Origin: JAICLL01 sp035252155
GTDB lineage: Bacteria > Planctomycetota > Planctomycetia > Pirellulales > JAICIG01
Reading direction: 5' to 3'
NCBI GenBank assembly: GCA_035252155.1
Contig: DATFDL010000042.1
Coordinates: 1 to 29,500, forward strand
Length of the DNA: 29,500 nucleotides
Each line of letters starts with the position of its first letter. Positions within the stretch are counted from its first letter, which is position 1. The position numbers and the translations under genes were made by a program. The notes below the pieces were generated by a model. That model searched no databases, was not told the origin of the DNA, and saw only the letters and a list, made by a program, of their open reading frames with translations. This document shows, one piece after another, positions 7,801-17,200 of the stretch.

Positions 7801-8073
7801 ATTTTGCACCGCACGTCGCCCCCCGCGCAGTTTGAGGTCGACTATTGGATCGCCCAGTTGGCCGCATCGAACCGTGGCGAAGTCCAGGCCCGCGCCGACA
7901 TCGCGCTTCAATTCCAGCAGAGCACCGAATACCGGGCCGATCTCATCAGCCAATGGTATCAGCAGTACCTGGGGCGGGCGCCATCGGCCGCCGAGCTGTC
8001 GGCCAACCTGCAATCGTTCGTCCTGGGTGCCACCGACGAGGCAGTCCAGGCCAATATTTTGGCCAGCAGGTAA
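4804..8073 (+). CDS. Large surface/secreted protein with RTX-like motif and C-terminal DUF4214 repeats
   Basis: This 1,089-residue protein starts at the first ATG in its frame; AAGGG lies 13 bases upstream, so the ribosome site is weak. The N-terminus is Arg-rich and ends in WLERRDMLS (about 40-48), the leader signature of large planctomycete extracellular proteins. No ordinary hydrophobic signal peptide follows. Residues 50-500 are beta-type, rich in Gly, Asn, Thr and Asp, with a G-rich loop near 259-266. About 520-545 contain GGNGDDTLTGGAGNDMLLGG, two RTX-like nonapeptides that bind calcium in that family. From about 690, and clearly from 777 to the end, repeats such as YRDILHRTSP and YLGRPVDPAGLNYW match DUF4214, a domain of secreted and S-layer-associated proteins. 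A role at the cell surface is inferred. It is followed after 192 bases by the giant gene, which has the same leader type. Confidence 0.85.
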   Translation: MSSLFFARGWGRRPKPSLRASRHKARRGDPSRRRSHRGEWLERRDMLSYVSTFGGGILSITNVGAGNDTAVLKADPLTGEILLDPNNSGNFVDTGANLNSTAANAITGSIQISAGSASNSTFIIDNNAGAFFQPTAFFPTFNPKAPMPTVVFNGGTGLNAINNSLTVKGKAGVADSFEIDNATFGSSQLTLTEPPTSSNQQFFDQLLVQVNNLTGSLNMDGIDGQNGNDSLLINATKKDLWQFDGNVIQGPFAFGGFGGGGGGGFNFGDFTIANLSSVQIFAPLSGDAKNPTTVTIDQTAASTSVFGGDLDVVNHLQPLAFPVQFSDFDTSGKPVGELDVNGSAGSDNMYINDSTIAFDSNTSEHLPPPTSSAAQSGQEPIPQFTHAGADVSYAGFTNIDVAGEGGNDLFTLQVPPTFNPPFLSPYIPGIAFFGGNNPHTANVAAGTTLLRVFGNNPQPNSAGEDTIILADYAGVPSGGTSGNNIFMYSISAAVVYGLNGNKTITNNSAGNAALGIRPVPALLIGGNGDDTLTGGAGNDMLLGGGPGNKTLISKAVSTTQKPTTTYFFPHQDQNGTIFDPLLDPSVGDTTSTLTGAGGNQISVTGDVPALTATTLGDMDTGNLAFTLKGGGTTTSANGGQTLLIPTVPPQNITASEYEVTPALQALEQAFGESSSQFPPNVAAELEFGTTRNLRGQFATYAAFVGRAYNDFMVDRGGTGQVGQGTVGGATIGASIVSQPEIQYWVQQGRQGLTVQQMQAHLLASDELRQTLPGTASYVRFLFEAIDGREPTNDELTAYFNQLVNNDTAVGRYSMALQFLNTPEAIDSQINEMYQNFFSTGISPTPSDAQAIQTDISAGEPLTQVAQTIVASNGNYLNYSIQTGSGVIGSIGELYQLILHRAGSVGELNYWAGQRSAGVSQADVALRILNSPEARAHTIANDYQTYLGRPVDPAGLNYWESVMAMGVTDEQVLSSIIASPEYYLKSGGTSDGYVRALYRDILHRTSPPAQFEVDYWIAQLAASNRGEVQARADIALQFQQSTEYRADLISQWYQQYLGRAPSAAELSANLQSFVLGATDEAVQANILASR

Positions 8074-8110
8074 CCCCTCACCCAAGCCCTCTTGCCAGGC
8101 AAGGGGAGCC
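8074..8110. repeat. C-rich/G-rich palindromic element resembling a dispersed intergenic repeat
   Basis: Directly after the stop codon lies CCCCTCACCC, then CCTCTTG, a 5-base centre and CAAGGGG, giving a 7-bp stem including one G-T pair. The pattern resembles the CCCTCACCC...CCTCTCCC...GGGAGAGGG palindromes often dispersed between bacterial genes. It may also act as a 3'-end hairpin; a run of six Ts occurs about 17 bases later. Only one copy was noticed in this window, so repeat status rests on recollection of other genomes. Confidence 0.35.
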
Positions 8111-8131
8111 ACCAATTGTGTTTTTTGCCCT

Positions 8132-8177
8132 CCGATTGCTTGCCTTAGGCGCAAATGCTAAGCACAATCGGTTTTAT
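8132..8177 (+). terminator. Intrinsic-terminator-like hairpin after the DUF4214 protein gene
   Basis: CCGATTG at 8132-8138 pairs with CAATCGG at 8165-8171, and inner bases (TGCCTTAG with CTAAGCA) extend the stem through a small bulge. TTTTAT follows immediately at 8172-8177. It sits 59 bases after the stop at 8073 and about 90 bases before the giant gene, so the two genes are probably separate transcription units. Confidence 0.5.
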
Positions 8178-8250
8178 CCGAAAATTTCAAGTCACTTGCC
8201 CGCCGCCGGCATTCACGTCGATCAGGGACAGACGGTAGAAGAGCCCGCTT

Positions 8251-8256
8251 GAGGAG
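8251..8256 (+). promoter_or_regulatory. Ribosome-binding site of the giant gene
   Basis: GAGGAG at 8251-8256 lies 9 bases before ATG 8266, and an in-frame TAG at 8236-8238 excludes a longer protein. Together they fix the start of the giant gene. It is one of the few good Shine-Dalgarno sequences in the window. Confidence 0.75.
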
Positions 8257-8265
8257 TATCGCTTC

Positions 8266-11200
8266 ATGGGGATTTGGCGTTCGTTCGATCCTTTTCATTC
8301 ACGGCAACCCGCTCCTCGGCCGCGGCGACGCTCGAGCAGCGTAGGTCGTTCAACCAAGGCAGGTGGTTCGAGCCAATCGTCGGCTGGCCGCCGCCGTTCG
8401 CAGCGCGGGCGGGGCTCGCGCCAGCGCCGCGAGATGTCGCTGGAGCGGTTCGAAGACCGCAATATGCTCGCCGCCGGACCGGAGTTGATTTCGATCATTC
8501 CCGACAACGGCGGCTTGCTGGTGCCCGGCGAAACCCTCAACGTGGCCCCCCACCAGTTGACGTTCCGTTTCGACCAGGATCAGGTGATCGATCCTTCGAC
8601 GCTCAACGGCATCGAGTTGACACGCAGCGGCGGCGACGGCGTATTCGGCAACGGCAACGATGTGCGGATTTTTCCGGGCTTTATCGGCATTGGTTCGCAG
8701 ACGAACGAAGTGGTGATGCGGTTCAGCTCGCCGCTGCCCGACGACCTCTACCAAATCACGATTATCGGCGCCGGGCCGAATGCGCTGACCAATCAGGTGA
8801 CGACCGGCGGCGGCGGTAGCGGCGGCCTGGGGGGCGGCCAGGGCGAGGGGACCAGCCAAGGCGCACTGCCGTTTAATGGGGGAGTGAACTACTCGCAAGA
8901 TTTCCGGCTGAACTTGGGGCCGCAGGTGCTGAGCGTGGTGCCGCAGCCGATCTCGCCGGCATTGCCCGATCCGAACAATCCCGGCAAGCTGCTGCCGCGC
9001 ACCGAGGCGTCGAACGAGATCGACGTCTATTTCAACGAGGCGCTCGATCCGACCTCGGCCTCGAATCCCGCGCTCTACCAACTCATTCGCACCAAAAACA
9101 CCTCGACCACCGCCGACGACACCGTGGTGACGCCGACGGAGGCGATCTACGTCTCGTCCTACAACGAGGTGCGGCTGATTTTCGGGCAATACAATTCGCT
9201 CGGCGACTTCACGGCCCCCAATAGCCTCGACCCGAACAGCCCGAACCTCGACCAGATGCCCAACGAGGCGCTGCGGCTGCGCATCGGCAACACCGACCAG
9301 CCGCAACAGTCGCCGCTCGTGGTGCAGGTGCCCGGCGATCCGAACAATCCGGCCACCCCCGTGGGCAGCGGCGGGCCGGGCGATACCTTTGGAGCGTCGA
9401 TGAACACGGGCACGCTGGGCAGCGGCGCCACCGAGATCTTTAACTCGTCGATCGCTCCCTTGCCGGTGAATCCTGGCTTGCTGTTCCCCGGAAGCGACGC
9501 CGGCCCAGGCCAGCAAGACCTGCCTCAGCCGATCACCGCCGGCGACTTAAGGCTTCCCAGCGGCGCGCTCACCTCGCTGGCCTCGTGGGTCGAGGCCGAG
9601 GGAATTCAGAACCATATCCTCGACGGAAAGTTCATTTCGCCGGGCGGCGTGATCACGATTCCGTACAACTTTCAAGACATCTACGGCACCGATGTCAAGG
9701 GCAACCTGCTGCACAACGCCATCACTCCGGCGCAGAAGCAAACCGTCCGCGACATCTTTGGGCTGTATGCCTATTACACCGGCGTGAGCTTTGTTGAGAC
9801 CGCCCACGACGGCATCACGGTGGCCACGGGCGATATCCGCGCCGTCAGTCCCGAAGACCCGCCTACGGCGGTCAACGGCGTCGAAGGCCCCACGAGCACC
9901 TCCAACGGTGGCCCCGTGGCCATCATCAACGGCAATGTCAATTGGGGGCAAAGCGCCTATGGTGGATTGTTCTTCCGCGTGGCGATGCACGAGATCGGGC
10001 ATGCGCTGGGCCTGGGCAACAACTACGATCAGCCGGGCAGCATCATGGGCCCCGACGGCTACGAAGACCCAACGCAGCCGCCGCCCGACCTGGCCAGCGC
10101 GCCCTCGACGCCCATCAATCCCGACGCGCCGGCCAGCAGCAGCGAAGCTTTTCCCAGCGCTCCCGATGTCGGCCACCTGCAGTTTCTCTATCGCACCGAC
10201 AGCACCGACGTTCAGCTCTATAAGTTCACGGTCACGCAGTCAGGCTCGCTGAACGCCGAGACGCTGGCCCAGCGGCTGACGCCCACCAGCTCGCTGAACA
10301 CGGTGCTTTCGCTGTACAACGAGGTGACGTTGCTGGGCGTCCCGGCCACCGGCGGACAGGCGGTGAGCGATGGTCAGACGTTCACGATCACTTCGACCAC
10401 GCCCGACGGCACACAGGCCACGCGCACCTACGAATTCAACAGCGGCATCTCGTTGAACCTGACGTCGCTGCCGGCCGACGGCTCGACCTTCACGCTGCAG
10501 GAGGGGACCGGGTCGGCTGTCACGTTTGAATTCGACGACAACGGCAGCTTCGACACGAACAACGTGCCGATCGAGTTCGGCGTGAATGACTCGATCGACA
10601 CCGTGTCGGCGGCGGTGGCCCAGGCCATCAACACGGCGGTGAAAAACGCCTCGGGCGGGCTCTCGGCCGCCAATCCCGCGATCTCGGCCACCTACACCGG
10701 CCACGGCGTGATCAACATCGGCGGCGACGCCAATACGAAGTTCACGGCACAAGACAGTGGACTGACGGCTTCGGGCAGCGCCACCCTGCCATCGGGCGAC
10801 AACAACATTTTGGTGCGCTACGCGCCGGCCGACACGCAACACGACCTGTCGCTGGCCATCGCGAACGCCATCAACGATCCGGTGCTGGATGTCAAGGCGG
10901 GCGCCAACCAGGTCGCCGGCGAACAATTTCAGGTCAGCGACGGCATCACGACCAAAACGTACGAGGTGACCGAAGGCACGGCGCCGCCGGCCGGCGTCAT
11001 TCCGATCTTGATCGGTTCGTCCGATAGCGCCACCACCATCGCCGCCAAGATCGCCAGCGTCTTGAACGATCCGACCAACGGTTTCGGCTCCGGGGCGGCG
11101 ATCGCCGAAGGCAATCACGTGGCGTTGACACTGCACGGCGGCAGCGCGAGCACCGTCGGTACGGCGCCGAACCTGGCGGTGATCACCTTCAACGTGTCGG

Positions 11201-14200
11201 CCACGCCCGAACTGAACCAGGTTCAACTGCAAGGGCCGCTCACGCTCACCATTCCGCCGACGTCGGCGGAATTCACGTCGTCGATTCAGCGGAACCTCGT
11301 TTCGCGTAACGACGACTATTTCGGACACGATTCGTATATCGGCCTGGAACTGGAACCGGGCGTATACTATGTGGGCGTGAGCAGCGCGGGCAACACGCAG
11401 TTCGACCCGAACGTTCACAATAGCGGCTGGGGCGGCAATACCGACGGACTGTATGAGTTGCGGCTGAATTTCCGCGCCGACGCGGCCACGCAAAACAGCC
11501 TGGTCAGCTTCGTCAATACGCCGGGCGTGGGGCTCAACGCGCTGGGCCAAGACACGCCGCAGCCGCTCGACGGCGATGCCGACGGCGCGCCCGGCGGTGC
11601 CTACAACTTCTGGTTCAACGTCGGCCCGACCACCTTTGCCGACAAACTGGGCGACTCGGTCGTTCCCAGCAAGGTGACCGTGAGCGGCGGACAGACCACG
11701 TTCACCTCGCTCTTGCCGGCGCAATCGTCGATTCCATCGTACACCACGATTCAGGCTGCGCTGAACTCGAATCTACAGCCTGGCGCCGACCTGCGCATCG
11801 AGGGCAACGGCGGAGCTTCTCTGGCCGTGCCGGTCGCGCCGACGCTCGCTACGGCGATCGCCGGAGGGCAAACCTTCAGCATCAATGCCGGACCGACCAC
11901 CACGACCTTCGAGTTTTTCCAGCTCGGCGGCGACGCCCTCGAGGTGAACACCGGCGGATCGAATGCTTTGGATGGCCAGACCTTTACGATTAGCCAGGGC
12001 AATGCGACGGTCACCTTCGAGTTTGCCTTGAACGGTCGCACTTTGGCCACGGGCGATAAGAACACGCCGGTTGCCTTCCGCGCGACCGACACGAAACAAC
12101 AGCTCGCCAACGACGTGGCCGGTGCGATCAATGGCGCCAAGAGCCTCGGGTTGTTCGGCGCGTCGTCGTTAAGCGCGTCGGTGGGCACGCAAGCCGCGCC
12201 CGACGGCAATTGGGTGGTGATGCTGGGCGGCGACGCCAACACCAGCTACGCCAATCTGCCCACGGCCGCCACGGCCACCAGCACGAGCCCGTTGGTGCTC
12301 CGCCGCGGCGGCAGCGGCGCGCCCTTCCTGTTGACGAACAATGCCCTGGAAGTGGTGGCAGCCAACGGCAACGCTGTGACCAATGGCAGCAGCTTTTCGA
12401 TCAAGCAAGGCAACACCACGGTCTCGTTCGAGTTTTCGAAGGGCCGCCTGACGCTGGCCGCCGGCGACACGAATGTGCCGGTGCCCTACAACCTGAACGG
12501 CGTGAACGATTCGCCAGCCGTGCTGGCGGGCGAGATCGCCCAGGCGATCAATGCCGCGGTGATGGCCGGGCTGTTCGGCGGCTCGCCGCCGATCGCGGCG
12601 GCTTATAACAGCGCCGACGACGCCAATGGCAGGCCGGTGGTGACGGTCGGCGGCGATCAAAACACCACGTTGGCGGTCAGCAACAACGCGGCCGGCGCGA
12701 TGAGCGTGCTGGCGGCCGGCGCCACACTGTCGCCGGTGGCCGTGGGCGGGGAGATCATCACTTTCTCGCCGACCGACGCCGCCGCCGCGCTCGCGGCCAA
12801 AATCGCGCCCGCCATCAATGCCTCGCCACTGGGACAGATTCCGCTGGGGGCGGCGGGGCCGCAGCCCGTCACGGCCAGCGTCAACGCCTTCACGAACCCA
12901 ACGGTCGTGCAGTTGGTGCAGGGTCCGTTCCGGCTGACGATCAACCCCGCCACGACGCCGCTCGTGCCAACGTATAGCGACGTGCCGTACCAGATTGGCA
13001 CGAACACCGATTTTTCGAGTCCGTCGGGGCCGCCGCCGCTGGCCGACGGCACCACGTTCAATGTGCCCAAGGGCGTCACGGCCATCATCGATCCGGGCGC
13101 CGAGTTCAAGATGCTCAACTCGATCATCGACGTGGGCAGCTCGTCGGCCAACATTGATCGCAGCCAGGCCGCGTTGCAGGTCTTAGGCGTTCCCGGCGAT
13201 CAAGCCATTTTCACTTCGTTCAACGACAACACGGTGGGCGGCACGCTCGAATCGCCCGTCACCGCCCCGGCCAAGGGCAATTGGGGCGGCCTGGTCTTTC
13301 GCAACGACTCGGACCTGGAGCCGCTGGGCATCTTCTTGAACTATGTCGATGAGGCGACGTTCCGCTACGGCGGCGGAAGTGTGACCACGGTCACCGGCCA
13401 ACCGCAGCAGTACGACACCATCACGATGCAAACGGCCCGGCCCACGATCTCGAACAACATCCTGGTCGACAACGCCAGCGCGCCGATCTCGGCCAATCCC
13501 AACAGCTTTGAAGAGACGCACTTCGGCCAGGACGTCACGTTGCTGGCCGGCGCGCCGGGCGACACCACCAGCACGACCGCCGCCAGCCAGATCGTCGATG
13601 GCCAGACCTTCCAGATTCACGGCACGACGTTTGAGTTCGACAACCTGAACAGCCCGGCCACCATCGGCGTGCTGCCGGGCGACGTGGCGATCGGGTACTA
13701 CGGCATTCCCTCGGGCATCACGAACCCGCACGCCGTCGATACCAACGCGCAACTGGCCGGCGACATCGCCGCCGCCATCAACGGCGCGTCGCTGACAGCG
13801 CCGTTTGTGCAGGCCGCGGTCACGGGCAACCAGGTGACGATCACCAATGTGGCTCTCGATTCGTCGGTGGCGCTGCAGGTTTCGTTCTCCGTCGCCATTT
13901 CGCCGAATGCCACCGGCGCCACGATCTCGGCCACCTCGAACACCATTGCGGTGACTTACAACGGCGCGACGAAGGTCTTTGAGTTCACCACCACGGGGCT
14001 GCCTCCGGGCGATACGAACGTGCCGATCGTCGTGGCTCCGGGTGATTCGGCCGCCACGCTGGCCGGCAAAGCGGCCCAGACGATCGACGGCGCCGCGGGA
14101 TTCAACAAGCCGGGCTTGGCGACCGCCGCCGCCAACTCGATCAACTTCATTCCGGGAGTGGCAGCCTCGGCCTCGGGCGCCCAGGTCAGCGGGTTTCAAG

Positions 14201-17200
14201 CCGGCCAAACGTTCTCGGTCAAGGGCACGGTCTTTCAGTTCTTCAACGGCGACGTGCTGCAAGTGACCGCTCCGCAACAGTCGGCCGGATCGGGCACCGG
14301 CATTGTCGACGGCGACAGCTTCACGATCGATCGGGGCGGGCACACGCTCACCTTCGAGTTTGCGCTTGACAATCGGCAGGTGACCGATGGCAACTGGCCG
14401 ATCAACTTCACCCAGACCGATACCGACGAGGCTTTGGGACGCGCGGTGACGGCGGCCATCAACGCGGCGGCGGCGGCCGGCGCGTTTTCGGGCGCCCCCG
14501 TGGCGTATCAGGGCATGCCCACCGATGGGCAGACGTTTACGATCACGCGCGGCACTACGTCGCAGACCTTCGAGTTTGTCTCCGACGCCCGCACGCAACC
14601 CGCCACCGATACCAACTGGCCTGTCTCGTACGCCTCGGGGGTCTTCCTGGTCGACATTTCGGCCAGCGCCACGGGGGCGACCATCGGCGGCGGCGGCAAC
14701 ACCATCACCGTCACCTTCGGCGGCGCGACCAAGACGTTCGAATTCACCACTTCCACGCTGCCCGCTGGCGATACGAACGTGCCCATTGTCGTGGCTGCGG
14801 GCGATTCGGCTGCCACACTGGCCACGAAGGCGGCGCAGACCATTGACGGACCGCAGGGTTTCAACAACGCCACGGTGGCCGGGGCCAACGGCGGCAACTC
14901 GACGATCACGTTTGTGTCGGGCGCGGTCGCTTCGGCGGCGGGCGCCGAGGTGGCGGCCCGCACCAGCGTCTCGCCCGAGACCATCGAGCAAGACATCACC
15001 TTGGCCATCAGTGCGGCTGTTTCCGCGGGCCGGTTGGCGCCCACCGCCGAAATCGTCGCTTCGTACAGCGGCTTCGATCCCTCGCAACCGCCCGGCTCGC
15101 CGCAACATACGCTGGTGAGCCTGAGCGACGACGCGAGCACCACGGTCTCGACCAATTCGGCGAACACCGGCGCACTGGCGTTCGCCAAGTCGACGGCCGG
15201 GCCGATGCGTTTGACGGCGGGCGACGTGGCCGTCTATTTCCAGCCGGGTTATTCCGCCGCGCAATTGGCCGGCGCGGTCGCCGCCGCGGTCAACGGCGCG
15301 CAAATCGACGGCGGCGCCGGCGCGGTCATCTATGCCGAGTCGGTCACCGACGCAAACGGCAATGCCCGCGTCGACCTGATGAATACCAGCAATGTCGACG
15401 TCACGGCGCCGAATCACGCCCCGCTGAGTCTCTCCTTGCTGACTCCGCTCTCGATCAACGCGCTGCCCGGCAGCCAATTGGCCGATGGCGACGGCTTTAC
15501 GGTCAATGGGCGGCTGTTCGAGTTCGATCAAGGCACAACGCTGGGCGTACAGCGGCCGGGCGGAGTGGTGACGCCCGTCAGCCTGTTCGGCAGCACGATC
15601 GTAGGCGGGCACTCCTTTACCATCAACGACGGCACGCAGAGCAAGCAATTCATTTTCTACGTCGACACTCCGGTTCCGACTCTGCAGCCCAACCAGGTGG
15701 GTATCGAGATTTCGTCGTTCTGGGATCCCAACCAGGTAGCCGCCGCCATCGCGAGCGCGGTGAACAACACCGTGGCCAGCGGCGGGCTGACCAACGTGCG
15801 GGCCTACATCGCCGGCGACGGCGGACCTGACAGCAGCTTGCTCGGATTGGGCCAAGTGCGAATTGTGGGCACGGGCACCGTCGTGCCGGTCGTCGATAGC
15901 TCGCAAGCCACGGAGTTGACGAACACCGCCGCGCTGCACGGCGGAATCTCAGTGCCGTTCGCGCCGGGATACACGGCCAGCCAGATCGCTCAGGGCATCG
16001 GCGCGGCGGTCAGCGCGGCGGGCATTGGCGTCTCGGCCAACTCCAACGGCGCCAGCGTGGTGTTTGAGAACGCCGATTCGGTGGTGCCGCACCCGCCCGC
16101 CTCGCTCTATCTGAATGCCAATGGCAACGTACCGCCCACGTTCACCTCGCCCGGCGCCGTCTTCACCATGGGCGGCGATGTGTTGCCGCTGGGCCTCGAA
16201 AACAATTTTTACACCGCCGATTACGCGCGGCTGGGGCCCGATGTCCACGGCAACCTGCTGGCCGTGCGCGAGCCGCAGACCATCACCGTCACCAACGCCG
16301 CCCAGGTGCAAGACGGGCAGCAGTTCGTCATCAGCGGAGTGGGCTTCGAATTCGACACGGGCAACGGCGTCACCGCCGGTTTTCACCCCGTGACGTTTCA
16401 GACCGGCCAAACCGCCGACCAGATCGCACAAGACATCGTCAAGGCGATCAACGCGGCCAGCGATCCGACGAACGCCGCGGCCTTTGTGCCCGGCTTCAAC
16501 GTTCACGCGCAGGCGGGGCCGGCCGGCTCGGGCGAGGTGATTCTGCTGCTCAACGCCCCGGCCAGTTTCAACCTGAATAACTTCAACACGCAGCCACCGG
16601 CCGGATCGCTGTCGTTGGGAACGACGGAGTTGACGCTGCCTCTGAACACCGTGCCGGTGCGCATCTTGGGTCAGACTCCGCTCTCACAACAGCAAAAGGT
16701 GATCGAAAACACCTTGAATGGGCTGTTGGTGAGGATCAATACCAACGCGGGCCAATCGCTCGATACCTTGGACGTCACGGCGCGGTTCCACGCCACCGAC
16801 ATCAGCTACATCATTCCCGAAAACCTGGTGCTGACGGGACAGCCCGGCGGGCCGTCGGGCACGGTCGGCCGCGAATCGGCCCGCTTGCAGATCGATCCGG
16901 GCGTGATCGTCAAGCTGCACAGCGCGCGGATCGAGGTCGGCCTGGGCGCCGACCTGGTGGCCGAGGGCGATCAGAACCACCTCGTCACGTTCACGTCGCT
17001 CTTCGACGACACGGTCGGTTCGGGCGGCACCTTCTTCGCCAACGGCGACGACCTGGGCACGCCGACCCCCGCGGCGCCGGGCGACTGGGGCGGCCTGTTT
17101 TTCTCGCCCACCTCGCAAGGCAGCCTCGATTACGTTTCGCTCGCCTATGGCGGCGGCTCGGTGCCCATCGAGGGAACCACGGCCAGCTTCAACGCCGTCG

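Larger units (their letters stand above)
13531..16188 (+). repeat. Large array of A and B modules splitting the first beta-helix
   Basis: This 2.66-kb stretch separates beta-helix sequence ending ISANPNSFEETHFGQ from its likely continuation LGLENNFYTADYARLGPDVH. A anchors are at about 13597, 14200, 14308, 14521, 15481 and 15601. B modules are at 13885-14187 and 14644-14952, and degenerate pieces lie between. The tandem and nested order is described under the findings. Limits are set by eye, from where beta-helix-like sequence stops and resumes. Confidence 0.6.

Noticed and set aside
10240..11724. Minus-strand open frame of 494 codons
   Set aside because: It is an antisense shadow of the PPC/module region with the Arg-rich composition typical of such frames.
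13183..15939. Minus-strand open frame of 918 codons
   Set aside because: It is the same kind of antisense shadow. The plus-strand reading shows coherent repeat modules, while this one shows no recognisable motif.
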